Translations under genes and position numbers: made by a program
Origin: JACVRW01 sp963733885
Lineage (GTDB): Bacteria; Actinomycetota; Thermoleophilia; Solirubrobacterales; Thermoleophilaceae
Reading direction: 5' to 3'
NCBI GenBank assembly: GCA_963733885.1
Contig: CAVTES010000004.1
Location: forward strand, 434,001-498,000
Length of the DNA stretch: 64,000 bases
In this document: positions 7,458 through 16,553 of the stretch, one piece after another
Position numbering within the stretch: position 1 is the first letter of the stretch
Layout: the number at the start of each line of letters is the position of its first letter
The notes under the pieces: model-generated
Seen by the model: only the letters and a program-made list of their open reading frames with translations
Databases searched by the model: none
Told to the model about the DNA's origin: nothing

Positions 7458-9469
7458 CGGTTCCGTCCCGCGCCCGCCTTGTCCGGGTCCCGCTGGAGGG
7501 CGGGCCTGGGGCGGCGAACGGGGCGCTGCTCGTCCGGGAAGACTCGCGGCCGTTCGCACTCGCCGGCGACTGGGCCCGCGGCGGCGCGCTGGTGGGCTCG
7601 GAGCCGCTCGTGGTGGCATCGGACGACGATGACCCGTTCGCGCTGCTGGATCGGCAGCCGGAGGTGGACGGCGCGGAAAGCGAGGCCGTGGGGGGTGGAT
7701 GGTTCGGCTACCTCGGGTACTCGCTCGGCGCCATCCTCGAGCCCGTCCCCCCCGCGCCGCCACGGCCTGTGCCGCTCCCCCGCTTCGCCCTCGCCTTCTA
7801 TGACCACCTGCTGCGGCTCGACGCCTCAGGGCGCTGGTGGTTCGAGGCACTCTGGAGCGACGAGCGCGAGACGGCGCTCCGCGAGCGCCTGGAGCGCTTG
7901 ACGGAGCGTGTCGCGGCCGGGCCGCGCGAGCGGCCCGTTCGGGTGGGCACCTTCCAGCCCGCCGCGCCGGGCGCCGCGGGCCACGTCGCCGCGGTGGCGG
8001 AATGCCGCGAGCGCATCGCCGCGGGGGAGATCTTCCAGGCCAACCTCTGCCTGCGTCTCGAGGGTCGCTGGTCCGGCGAGCCGGTCGACCTCTTCGCCCG
8101 CGCCGCTCGGACGCTCGAGCCGCGCCACGCGGCACTCGTGGCGGGGCCGTGGGGCGCCGTTTGCAGCCTGTCACCGGAGCTCTTCCTGCGCCGCCGCGGC
8201 AGGCGGGTGGTGACCGAGCCGATCAAGGGCACGGCGCCGCGCCTCGACGGCCCGGAGTCGCTCGCCGCATCGGCAAAGGACCGGGCGGAGAACGTGATGA
8301 TCGTCGACCTGATGCGAAACGACCTGGGCCGGGTGTGCGAGTACGGGTCGGTGTCGGTGGCGGAGCTCGCTGAGCCGCGCCCCGCGCCCGGCATGTGGCA
8401 CCTCGTCTCCACGGTCGCCGGGACGCTGCGGCCGGAGGTGGGGCACGCCGACCTGCTTCGGGCGACCTTCCCGCCCGGGTCGGTGACGGGGGCTCCGAAG
8501 ATCCAGACGATGCGGGTGATCGCCGAGCTGGAGGCGACCGCCCGCGAGGCATACACGGGCGCAATCGGGTACGCGAGCCCGCTGGCGGGGCTCGAGCTGA
8601 ATGTGGCGATCCGGACCCTGGAGATCCGCGGCGAGCGGATCTGGCTCGGCGCCGGAGGCGGCATCGTGGCCGACTCGAACCCCCAGGCGGAGTTTCAGGA
8701 ATGCCTCGTGAAGGCCCGTCCCGTGGTGGAGGCGGCAGGAGGCCGGCTGACGGAGGAGCGGGCTCCGTCTGCTCGCACCGCGCCCGTCTCGGCTTTCGCC
8801 GGCGGGGCATCGCGGCCGGACCCCGAGCACGGGGTGTTCTCCACCATGCTCGTCCGCGACGGCACGGCTGTCGACCTCCTCGCCCACCTGGAGCGGCTGA
8901 GTTGCAGCGTCCTCGAGCTCTACGGGCGGGGGCTCCCCGACTGGCTCGAGCAGGATGTGCGCGACGCCGCCAGGCCCCACGTCCTCGCGCGCTTGCGCGT
9001 GCTCGCATTGCCGGGGGAAGCGGCGGTCGAGGTAGAGGTCCATCCGATCGGCGCGCTCGACGCGGAGCCGCTCCTCCTTGCGCCCGCCGTCCTCCCCGGC
9101 GGGCTCGGCGCGCACAAGTGGCGCGACCGCCGCCTCCTGGACGGGCTCGCCCGACGCCTCGGGGCGGTGCCGCTCCTCGTCGACCTCGACGGGCATGTGC
9201 TCGAGGCGGCCCACGCCAACGTCTGGATCCGCGAAGGGACGACGCTGGTCACCCCTCCCCTTGACGGCCGCATCCTTCCGGGCACCGTGCGGGCACGGCT
9301 TCTCGCCGATCCCCCCGCCGGCCACACTGCGCGTGAGGAATCCGTCTCGCTGGACCGTGCCGCCGCCGCCGAGGAGCTGCTGCTCAGCTCCTCGCTCCGT
9401 GCCCTCCATCCGGCCACGCTCGCGGGCGGGCGCGCTGCTGCGGCGGCGCCCGTCCTCGCGTTCAGGTAG
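7454..9469 (+). CDS. pabB: PabB-PabC fusion: aminodeoxychorismate synthase component I and lyase
   Basis: Bifunctional enzyme for p-aminobenzoate, the folate precursor: chorismate to 4-amino-4-deoxychorismate, then lysis to pABA and pyruvate. GTG at 7454 overlaps the sufU stop. Residues about 130-440 are the chorismate-binding domain with EPIKGTAPR; Lys in PIKGT marks PabB rather than anthranilate synthase. GRV and MIVDLMRNDLGR motifs and the metal Glu near SNPQAEFQE are present. Residues about 450-671 are a PLP-fold IV (PabC) domain with catalytic Lys in AHKWRDRR and the EAAHANVWI block. No pabA amidotransferase is in view. Position in the suf operon links folate supply to Fe-S genes. Confidence 0.9.
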   Translation: MTVPSRARLVRVPLEGGPGAANGALLVREDSRPFALAGDWARGGALVGSEPLVVASDDDDPFALLDRQPEVDGAESEAVGGGWFGYLGYSLGAILEPVPPAPPRPVPLPRFALAFYDHLLRLDASGRWWFEALWSDERETALRERLERLTERVAAGPRERPVRVGTFQPAAPGAAGHVAAVAECRERIAAGEIFQANLCLRLEGRWSGEPVDLFARAARTLEPRHAALVAGPWGAVCSLSPELFLRRRGRRVVTEPIKGTAPRLDGPESLAASAKDRAENVMIVDLMRNDLGRVCEYGSVSVAELAEPRPAPGMWHLVSTVAGTLRPEVGHADLLRATFPPGSVTGAPKIQTMRVIAELEATAREAYTGAIGYASPLAGLELNVAIRTLEIRGERIWLGAGGGIVADSNPQAEFQECLVKARPVVEAAGGRLTEERAPSARTAPVSAFAGGASRPDPEHGVFSTMLVRDGTAVDLLAHLERLSCSVLELYGRGLPDWLEQDVRDAARPHVLARLRVLALPGEAAVEVEVHPIGALDAEPLLLAPAVLPGGLGAHKWRDRRLLDGLARRLGAVPLLVDLDGHVLEAAHANVWIREGTTLVTPPLDGRILPGTVRARLLADPPAGHTAREESVSLDRAAAAEELLLSSSLRALHPATLAGGRAAAAAPVLAFR

Positions 9470-9480
9470 ACGCCGGCCCC

Positions 9481-9840
9481 TTACGGGCGGCAGCGTGTTC
9501 GGCCTTCTCCTGCTTCCTCACCTCCACGAAAGCGAGCCCGAGCCGGGCGCAGGATCTCCACGAGGATCCCGATGCCGACGAGTAGGTAGAAGACCGTGAA
9601 GAGCTTCAGCCAGCCGTCCTGGAGCGCGAGGTCCGGATCGGAGACGCTCGTCGTCGTGAGCGTCGCGACCGCGAAGTAGAGCCCGTCGACGATGTTCCAG
9701 CCCGATCCGAGCGAATAGGTCACGGTCCCGATCACCACCAGGAGGACGCCGGCGCCGAACACGTTGAGGAACTCGTCCTCGCGCACCGCGTACCGGAAGG
9801 CCTTCGACACACGCCGGAGCATCAGCAGCGCAGACACCAT
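9481..9840 (-). CDS. Two-helix ion channel (potassium channel family) with degenerate filter
   Basis: Small membrane protein of about 119 residues with a basic N-terminus, a first helix (FGAGVLLVVIGTVTYSL), a pore loop and a second helix (LFTVFYLLVGIGILVEIL), the layout of a KcsA-like pore module. The loop is TLTTTSVSDPDL, so the usual TVGYGD-type filter is replaced by T-S-V-S-D; selectivity for potassium is therefore uncertain. ATG 9840 is preferred; a TTG at 9888 would add 16 polar residues. It is convergent with pabBC and lies downstream of a large hairpin. Confidence 0.72.
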   Translation of the reverse strand: MVSALLMLRRVSKAFRYAVREDEFLNVFGAGVLLVVIGTVTYSLGSGWNIVDGLYFAVATLTTTSVSDPDLALQDGWLKLFTVFYLLVGIGILVEILRPARARFRGGEEAGEGRTRCRP

Positions 9841-9910
9841 GGCCTTGGATTCGGATCGGCCGTCGGCGCTCCTGCCGGTCGAGCCCAAGCGCCGGGCGGT
9901 GATCAGGTGG

Positions 9911-9981
9911 CTGCGTGGAGTGAGTGTGGGCCCTCACGGGACCGCATATGGCGCCTTTGAGGGCCCACACTCGCCACGCAG
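9911..9981. repeat. Long near-perfect inverted repeat (hairpin) between two minus-strand genes
   Basis: The left arm (9911-9936) and right arm (9958-9981) are reverse complements over 23 bases, CTGCGTGG plus GAGTGTGGGCCCTCA, with two extra bases in the left arm and a 21-base loop. The outer gene upstream is fchA-like (stop 10015), so on the minus strand this could end its transcript, but there is no U-tract. It could also be a palindromic repeat element. Confidence 0.75.
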
Positions 9982-10014
9982 GGGCGCTTTGCCGGTTCCA
10001 GGGGCGCTAGCGCC

Positions 10015-10578
10015 CTAGCGCTCGCCGCCTTCAGCCTCCTCGCGGGCTCTGCCCGCCCTCTCCCGGGCCGTTCGCGCCCGCTCCACCTCCGGGGCGGCCG
10101 GATCCCGCTCCAGGTTGATCTCCACCAGCGTCGCCGCCGCGGCCGCCGTGGCCTCGGCAACCAGAACGCCGGTCACGGCGTCGCCGCGCACGCTCGGGCT
10201 GGTCACCCGCGCCACCGCCGCCCCGAGCTCAGCCGCCTCGGCGGCGCCCTCGGCGATTGCCAGCGGCGTCCGGCTCGCCTCCAGCAGCGCCTCCTCCAGG
10301 CGGACGGCCCGCGACGGGTCGTCCCGCGGCAGCCGCGCGGCCTCCAGCACCGGGGCGTAGGACGACAGCTCGCGCTCCCCCAACTCGAGCGCCTGCCCCC
10401 GCAGTTCGCGCGCCCGCGAAGCGGCCCCCGTTTCCCCCGCGAGCCCGGCCGACATCTCCACCAGCGCGGCGCCCAGCGCGAACGCGAACGCGGCCGACGT
10501 TCCGCCGCCCGGCGCCGGCGTGGCGCCCGCGACCTCGTCGAGGAACGACGCGAGCGGTTGTTCTCGAAGCCCCGACAT
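10015..10578 (-). CDS. fchA: FchA/FTCD-C family cyclodeaminase-cyclohydrolase (tetrahydrofolate C1 enzyme)
   Basis: All-helical 187-residue protein of the family that includes formimino-THF cyclodeaminase and, in methylotrophs, methenyl-THF cyclohydrolase FchA. The hallmark N-terminal block ATPAPGGGTSAA near residues 18-29 and the helical remainder rich in Ala match the family and its length. The context of formate-THF ligase and C1-generating oxidoreductases elsewhere in the window favours a C1-tetrahydrofolate role over histidine degradation, for which no genes are present. It is divergent from the PhyH gene with only 27 bases between starts, so at least one transcript is probably leaderless. 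Confidence 0.8.
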   Translation of the reverse strand: MSGLREQPLASFLDEVAGATPAPGGGTSAAFAFALGAALVEMSAGLAGETGAASRARELRGQALELGERELSSYAPVLEAARLPRDDPSRAVRLEEALLEASRTPLAIAEGAAEAAELGAAVARVTSPSVRGDAVTGVLVAEATAAAAATLVEINLERDPAAPEVERARTARERAGRAREEAEGGER

Positions 10579-10605
10579 GGCGGCGATCGTAATGTTCCGC
10601 GGACG

Positions 10606-11457
10606 ATGGGCCCGCTCAGTGACGAACAGATCGACTCATTCCACCGCGACGGCTTCCTCATCATCGAGGAGGGCTTCCTCAGCCCGAGCGCGATCGAGAC
10701 GCTCCGCGAGCGCTTCGCAGCGCTGTTCACGGGCGAGTACGCGACGGGCATCGCGCCCGACGAGGTCAACTGGAAAGAGGGCCGCGACCGCGACGACGTC
10801 ACGCGTCAGATCTGCAACGGCTGGCGGGCCGACGACCTCATCGCGGCGCAGGTGCTGAGCGAGCGGACCGGGCAGGCGGCGGCGCAGCTGATGGGCTATC
10901 GCGGGGCACGGATGCTCCAGGACAACTGCCTCTGGAAGCCGCCCGGCACCAAATCGCTCGGCATGCACCAGGACGGGTCGTTCGCCGACTATCTCGTGCC
11001 GGCCGAGATGATCACCTGCTGGGTGGCGCTCGACGACACCCGGGCCGGCGGCGGGACGATCGAATACGTGCGCGGCTCGCACAAGTGGCCGAAGACGCCG
11101 CCCGACCGCGGTAGCTTCCACGCGCCCGACGACTGGCTCGCGCCGATGCGGAAGGCGGCGCCCAACGTGGGCGAGCCGGAGCTCGTCCCCGTCGTCGTGA
11201 AGGCGGGCGGCGCCACGTTCCATCACCCGCTTACGTTCCATGGCTCCGGTCCAAACGAGGCGACGGTCGAGCGGCGCGCGCTCGTATCCCACCTGATCCC
11301 CGTGGAGGCGCGCTTCCACCCTGAGAACACCGACGTCACATACTCGCGCTACCGCCGCCGCGGCGACCTGTCGCTCGACGAGTCGTTCTTCCCGGTCGTC
11401 TACGACGAGAACGGCGGCCGGAGCTCCTGGCTTGCCGACCTTCCGACCCTGAGCTGA
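10606..11457 (+). CDS. Phytanoyl-CoA dioxygenase (PhyH) family Fe(II)/2-oxoglutarate enzyme
   Basis: Cytosolic non-haem iron dioxygenase of 283 residues. The iron ligands are visible as the HQDGS motif (His and Asp) in the middle and His in HHPLTFHGSGPN, followed by a conserved Arg region for 2-oxoglutarate. Start chosen at ATG 10606 (MGPLSDEQ), as the family begins with a helix like LSDEQIDSFHRDGFL. Members hydroxylate or oxidatively demethylate small molecules. The substrate is unknown; the neighbourhood of C1 genes makes a methylated substrate possible but unproven. Confidence 0.85.
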   Translation: MGPLSDEQIDSFHRDGFLIIEEGFLSPSAIETLRERFAALFTGEYATGIAPDEVNWKEGRDRDDVTRQICNGWRADDLIAAQVLSERTGQAAAQLMGYRGARMLQDNCLWKPPGTKSLGMHQDGSFADYLVPAEMITCWVALDDTRAGGGTIEYVRGSHKWPKTPPDRGSFHAPDDWLAPMRKAAPNVGEPELVPVVVKAGGATFHHPLTFHGSGPNEATVERRALVSHLIPVEARFHPENTDVTYSRYRRRGDLSLDESFFPVVYDENGGRSSWLADLPTLS

Positions 11458-11469
11458 GCAAAGCCAGCG

Positions 11470-12166
11470 CTAGCCGGCCTCGAATACCACGTAGACGGTG
11501 CCGAAGACCTGGGTGCGGCCTGGCTCCGTCGGCGCCGCCTCGCGGCCGCCCCCGCCCGCGCCCTCGTCACCGCTGTCAAAGTCGAGCTCCGCGGGCACGA
11601 ACGTGCTCTCGCGGATGCTGATCATCTGCCCAAGCGCCAGGCCGGCCTCGGCCGCAAGCGCCGCCGCCTTGCTGCGAGCATCGCGGAAAGCCGCCACCAC
11701 CGCGCGGCGTAACAGCGCCTGCGGATCGTCGATTGAAGAAGCTCGGGCCGTCGACCGACGCCGCTCCGGCGGCGACCGCGGCATCCACGACAGCGCCGGT
11801 CTGGGTCACGCCGCGCACCACCGCGGTCACTCCGCCGCGGGCGATGTAGCCAGGCAACTTGCGGCCGCGCCGGTCGCGACGGCGGGCCAGGCTCACGCCG
11901 CGAGTACGCAGGTCGCGGTCGGCCACGCTCAACACCCTGAGCGCCGCCAGCACCCTGCGCAGGTTTGCTGAGCTCCTGCGCAAGGCGACCGGGCGGGTCG
12001 CGCCCCGGCCCTCCACGCCGAGGCCCAGCCGCGCGGTGTCATTGGCTGCCGTGATGGAGCCCTCCCCGGTAACCGAAATGGTGCGCATCGGCGTCTGCGC
12101 GTTTGCGGCTGGGACGAGGAACAGCACAGCCAGAACACAGGCCGCTGCAACTCTAACGGGCGGCAT
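11470..12166 (-). CDS. Secreted SIMPL-domain (DUF541) protein, with one +1 frameshift
   Basis: Exported protein with a clear signal peptide (about residues 1-24, ending ANAQT), followed by the SIMPL start TISVTGEGSITAANDTARL. The frame breaks near 11735 after VDGPSF: removing one T from the TTCTTCAAT run joins it to SIDDPQALLRRAVVAAF and the C-terminal strands ending VYVVFEAG. Joined length is about 231 residues, normal for the family. Function of SIMPL proteins is poorly known (outer-envelope or stress roles). It is convergent with PhyH. Confidence 0.75.
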
Positions 12167-12348
12167 GCCGGCAGCCTATCCCGCCAGCCAAAATAGCCAA
12201 CGCACGCGCCGGGCGCTGATAGGACGCCCACCTAATCGGGGCGACGAGGTGGCGGCAGATCAACTCCTAGGTCTTTCCCTGAACGACGCATGACGCGGCG
12301 GTGTTGCGCTGGGGCGCCACCGTTGCGGCACCCCGGGCGGGCCGTCTT

Positions 12349-13900
12349 CTAACGCGCGGGTGCTGCGCCTGAGGGACACGTTGCGTGCCCGGGCGGGTAG
12401 GCCTGTTGCCCCTCGAAGGCGATCTGGCCGTTCGTGATCGTCATCAGCACGGTGGCCGCGGCGATGCAGTCCTGCGGCAGTTCGAACAGGTTCTCGCGGA
12501 TCACGGTCAGGTCGGCATAGTCGCCGCGCTCGATGCGTCCGCGTCGCTTCTCCTCGAGGCTTGCGAAGGCGTCGTCGCTGGTGATCAGATGCAGCGCGGT
12601 CTGCAAGTCGAGCCGTTGCTGGGGGAACCAACCTCCCGGCGGCGTCCCGTCGAACTCGGTGCGCGTGACCACCCGCTGCAGGCCCCAGAGCGGCGCCAGC
12701 ACCTCGACCGAGAAGTCGCTGCCGCCCGCGAGGCGCACGCCGCGGCGCAACATCGTCTTCCACACGTACGAGGTCTGAGCGCGGATCGGGCCGACCGCGC
12801 TCTCCGCGAAGTGTTGATCGCTCGTGGCGAAGCTGAGCTGCATGCTGCCGATGACGCCCTTCGCCGCCATCCGCTCGATCAGGTCGTCGCCCATCACCTG
12901 GACGTGCTCAAGCTGCCAGCGGTCGCCGCGCCTGACGCCGACCGCGTCGTAGGCGTTCAGCACCGTCTCCGCGCCGCGATCGCCGATCGCGTGCGTAGTG
13001 ATGTTGAACCCCAATTGATCGGCACGCGCGACGTCGCGGATCGCGCGATCCTGGTTGAGGAACAGGATCCCGAACGGGAACGGATCGCGCGTGTACTGCA
13101 CCTCCGGGTGGTCGGAGTACGGCGCCCGCAACGCCGCGGTCCGCGGACCCAACCAGCCGTCCGAGTAGAGCTTGACACCGAGGACCTTCACCCATTCGCT
13201 GCCAACGCCGGTACGCAACCCCATGCGAGCCGCCTCCTCGATGCAGCCCCAGCCGACCCGCACGAGATGGCGGATCCGCAGCTCGCCGGCCGCATCGAGC
13301 TCACGCAGCGCGTCAAGCACGCCGAGGTCGCGCAGCCCGGCCTCCACAGCAGTTGTCACACCCTGCCTGGCCGCCTCCTCCTGCATCACCAGGATGCTCT
13401 GCTTCATCGCGTCCGTGACTGGGCTGTGCGTGCACTCGTCGACCGGCGTACCGCCGGCGTTGTAGACGTCCTCGTGGCGCTGCGCCAGCGCAATCCGGCC
13501 AGGCTCCGCCGCCACCGGGTCATGCGGGATGTAGGTCGGACGGTAGAACGACGCCGCCCTGCCGGCACCAGCGCTCTGCAGCAAATGGGTGTGCTGATCG
13601 CGGAAGCCGGGCGCCACGAACGCGCCACGCAGGGTCCACCACGCGCGTGCCGCGGCCCGCCCAGCGCAGCACACGCCGATCGGAGCCGACAGCCACGATC
13701 CGCGCGCCGTTGACCGCCACGGCGGTCGGACCATGCCGCCCGTCACCGGCCCAGATGTCGCCGTTGTGGAGCACCAAGTCGGCGGGTCGCGGACGCTGGC
13801 CCGCCTCCGCAGGAGCCACCACTGCCGCCAAGAAAACCGCCAAGCCGAGTCCCGCCGCCACAACAAGGCGACCTACCGGCACGCCACGACTCCACAGCAT
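12349..13900 (-). CDS. Secreted Amidohydro_3 (YtcJ-like) amidohydrolase, with one +1 frameshift
   Basis: Metal-dependent hydrolase of about 516 residues with an N-terminal export or anchor helix. ATG 13900 has a strong ribosome site (GGAAGGAGAG). The N-terminal part ends at TRVVD and the main frame continues LRGAFVAPGFRDQHTHL once one C is removed from the CCC run at about 13633. Metal-binding HTH, the later HAIGDRG block and the Asp in GGSDFSVE are present, so the enzyme would be active if the indel is an error. Substrate unknown. It precedes SIMPL on the same strand by about 180 bases; that gap shows nothing else. Confidence 0.8.
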
Positions 13901-14004
13901 TGCCTCTCCTTCCAGCCTCCCACCGGCGTAGATCCCCGGATCGGAAACGCGCCAACCGTCCACCGCGATGTCGTCGCGCGTCGCTTGACAGCTGCCGGCG
14001 TTGG

Positions 14005-14160
14005 CTAGTTGCGCTCGCGCGCGAGAATCTCCTCGCGCTCGCGCAGGCTCAGACAGCGGGCCAGCCGCCGAGCCGGCCGCGGCGGGCGGATTCCACCACA
14101 GGCAGCGAGATAGCGCGTCACCCGCCTCAGTCGAGCCCCGCCGCCGGGCGAGTTCGGCAT
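14005..14160 (-). pseudogene. Possible IS30-like transposase N-terminal scrap
   Basis: In the 297-base gap between the amidohydrolase and lyase genes, one minus-strand frame reads RYLAACGGIRPP and then CLSLREREEIL before stopping at 14005. This resembles the region before the helix-turn-helix of IS30-type transposases, where a basic linker precedes LSLxEREEI. No inverted repeats, catalytic domain or further homology follow, so at most a decayed remnant. The rest of the gap shows nothing recognisable. Confidence 0.35.
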
Positions 14161-14197
14161 CGCTGAGCCATTCGAAGCGCGGATCGACGAGCTCGCG

Positions 14198-15190
14198 CTA
14201 AGCGGTCGCGGCCGGCTCCACGACGTCGAGCGTCTGGCGCGCCTCGATCTGCTCCAGCTTCGCGAGCAGGTTCTCCGCCATCCGGATCGACGCCGCGTCG
14301 ATCAGCCGTCCGTCCAGCGAAACCGCGCCCTTGCCCTCGGTGGCGGCCGTGCGCATCGCCTCGACGATCCGCCGGGTGCGCTCGACAAGGCGCGGCGCCG
14401 GCGTGAACACCTCGTTGGCCAGCCCGACCTGCGACGGGTGGATCGCCCACTTGCCCTCGTACCCGAGCACGGCCGAGCGGCGCGCGGCGGCCACGTAGCC
14501 CTCCGGGTCGGTGAAGTCGCCATACGGCCCGTCGATCGGCCGCAGCCCGTGGGCGCGGCAGGTGACCGCGATGCGCGCGAGCGGGTAGTGCCACTGGTCG
14601 CCCCAGTGGCGCTCGCGCTCCTCGCTCCCGTTCACGTCGGTGAGAACCGAGTAGTTCTCGTCCACGCCCCCGATCGAAGCCGTGTGGCTCTGTATCGAGG
14701 CGGCGTAGTCCGCGACCCCGAAGATCATGGCCTCCATGCGCTCCGGGCAGGCCTGCGCGATCTCGTCGACGTTGACCATCCCGATCGCCGTCTCGACCAG
14801 CACGGCCAGGCCGATCGGCCGGTCGATCCCCATCGCCTCCTCGATCTGGGCGAGCAGCGTGGCGACCAGGTGCACGTCACCGGCGCCGCTCACCTTGGGG
14901 ATCACGATCGCATCGAGGTGCTCGCCCGCCTGCTCCACCACGTCGACGATGTCGCGGTAGCACCAGTGGGTGTCGAGCCCGTTGATGCGCACCGACACCG
15001 AGCAGCGGGACCAGTCCTGCTCGCGCAGCGCGTCGACGAGGTTGATGCGCGCCTGCTCCTTGTCGTCGGGCGCGACAGCGTCCTCGAGGTCGAGCATCAC
15101 CACATCCGCGCCCAGGCCCGGCGCTTTCTCGAGCATCCGCACGTTGCTGCTCGGCACGGCCAGCTCGCTGCGGTGGAGTCGCGTCTTCAT
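14198..15190 (-). CDS. HpcH/HpaI-CitE family C-C lyase, malyl-CoA lyase-like
   Basis: TIM-barrel lyase of 330 residues related to citrate-lyase beta, malyl-CoA and citramalyl-CoA lyases; such enzymes cleave malyl-CoA to glyoxylate and acetyl-CoA. Visible features are the N-terminal block VMLDLEDAVAPDDKE (metal and CoA region), the Arg in VSVRINGLDT, the metal Glu in VLVETAIGM, the Asp in IFGVADYAAS and the C-terminal KWAIHPSQV motif, all as in the family. Divergent from an aminotransferase that uses glyoxylate, which makes a serine-cycle-like role attractive. The exact acyl-CoA substrate cannot be read from sequence. Confidence 0.85.
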   Translation of the reverse strand: MKTRLHRSELAVPSSNVRMLEKAPGLGADVVMLDLEDAVAPDDKEQARINLVDALREQDWSRCSVSVRINGLDTHWCYRDIVDVVEQAGEHLDAIVIPKVSGAGDVHLVATLLAQIEEAMGIDRPIGLAVLVETAIGMVNVDEIAQACPERMEAMIFGVADYAASIQSHTASIGGVDENYSVLTDVNGSEERERHWGDQWHYPLARIAVTCRAHGLRPIDGPYGDFTDPEGYVAAARRSAVLGYEGKWAIHPSQVGLANEVFTPAPRLVERTRRIVEAMRTAATEGKGAVSLDGRLIDAASIRMAENLLAKLEQIEARQTLDVVEPAATA

Positions 15191-15342
15191 GCCGGCAGTA
15201 GAGCGCCACGTTGGCCCGTCGGCAAGCCGGGTTAGACCAATTTCTCGGCACGCCCAGCGAATCTCAATACATAGATTCCTGCTTAAGAGTTGTAGGAAAA
15301 TCTTAGGTTGTGCTGGTCGCTGACTTCGGGGACCCTAGAGCC

Positions 15343-16488
15343 ATGGAAGAGATTCCGTCCTTGCATCCCCCCGAGCGCCTCCTCTGCGGGCCCGGCCCCA
15401 CCAACGTTGAGCCGGCCGTGTTGGAGGCCATGCAACGGCCCATGCTGGGCCATCTCGACCCCGTGCTCCACGACATCCTGCTCGAAGTCGTGGCGATGCT
15501 GCGCGACGCGTGGCGCATGCCAGACGGGCTCGTGCTGCCGCTCCACTGCACCGGGACCGCGGGCATGGAGACCGGCATCGCGAACCTGCTCGAGCCGGGC
15601 GACACGGCGATCGTGGCCCAGTGCGGCTACTTCGGCCGGCGTATCGCCGAGATCGCGCGCCGCCACGGCGCGAACGTGGTCGAGGTGGACGCGGACTGGG
15701 GCGACGCCGTGCCGAACGAGAGCCTGGTCGACGCGCTCGACCGCCACCCGCACGCCCGCTTGCTGGCAGTCGTGCACGCCGAGACGTCGACCGGTGTGGA
15801 GCACCCGCTTGCCGGGCTCGGCGAGGCGATGCGCGGCCGCGACACGCTCCTGATGGCCGACTGCGTGACCTCGCTCGGCGGCGTGCCGCTCGAGGCGGGG
15901 GCATGGGGCGTCGACTTCGCCTACTCGTGCACCCAGAAGTGCTTGGGCGCGCCGCCGGGAATGTCACCGCTGGCGGTGTCAGAGCGGGCGATGGAGCGCA
16001 TCCGGACGCGGCGCACGCCGGTGCCCTTCTCTTTCGACCTGCTGCTGCTGGAGGGCTACTGGATCGAGCGGCCTGCGGCCTACCACCACACGGCGCCGAC
16101 ACTCGGTATCTACGCGCTGCACGAGGCGCTCCGCCTGGCGCTCGCCGAAGGGCTCGACGCGCGCTGGGCGCGGCACGCTGAGGCGGCCGCGCATCTGCGT
16201 GGGGAGCTCGAGGCGCGCGGGCTGGACGTGCTGGCGGTACCGGACCACCGCCTGGCGCCGCTGACCGCGGTGCGGGTGCCGCCGGGCGTGGACGGCAAGG
16301 CCGTACAGACGCGCCTGCTGCGGGAGCACGGGATCGAGATCGGCGGCGGACTGGGCCCGGACGCGCCCGCGATGTGGCGGATCGGGCTGATGGGGAGGAA
16401 TGCGAGCGTGGAGACGGCGGACCGCGTGCTCGCCGGCCTGGACGAGGCGCTCAGCGCGGAGCGTGCACCGGTGGCCGTAACGGCTTGA
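15343..16488 (+). CDS. Serine/alanine-glyoxylate aminotransferase (class V PLP)
   Basis: PLP enzyme of 381 residues that transfers an amino group from serine or alanine to glyoxylate. The family N-terminus LLCGPGPTNV, the PLP Asp region LMADCVTSLGG and the Schiff-base Lys in SCTQKCLGAPPG are intact. ATG 15343 is preferred; GTG 15310 is an upstream alternative. The 152-base divergent region toward the lyase gene is AT-richer (around 15265-15305) and probably holds both promoters. Together with the lyase it would connect glyoxylate, glycine and serine, as in the serine cycle. Confidence 0.88.
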   Translation: MEEIPSLHPPERLLCGPGPTNVEPAVLEAMQRPMLGHLDPVLHDILLEVVAMLRDAWRMPDGLVLPLHCTGTAGMETGIANLLEPGDTAIVAQCGYFGRRIAEIARRHGANVVEVDADWGDAVPNESLVDALDRHPHARLLAVVHAETSTGVEHPLAGLGEAMRGRDTLLMADCVTSLGGVPLEAGAWGVDFAYSCTQKCLGAPPGMSPLAVSERAMERIRTRRTPVPFSFDLLLLEGYWIERPAAYHHTAPTLGIYALHEALRLALAEGLDARWARHAEAAAHLRGELEARGLDVLAVPDHRLAPLTAVRVPPGVDGKAVQTRLLREHGIEIGGGLGPDAPAMWRIGLMGRNASVETADRVLAGLDEALSAERAPVAVTA

Positions 16489-16511
16489 ACGGCGAGCAAC
16501 CAGGGATCGAC

Positions 16512-16551
16512 TGTCCTAACTGGGTGTTCCATGCGAACACCCAGGTCGGAC
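16512..16551. terminator. Bidirectional hairpin between convergent aminotransferase and LysR genes
   Basis: A perfect 10-base stem CTGGGTGTTC/GAACACCCAG (16520-16529 and 16535-16544) with a five-base loop is extended, after a 3x3 internal loop, by TGTCC/GGACA. It lies between two gene ends that point at each other and is symmetric, so it could terminate both transcripts. Confidence 0.6.
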
Positions 16552-16553
16552 AC

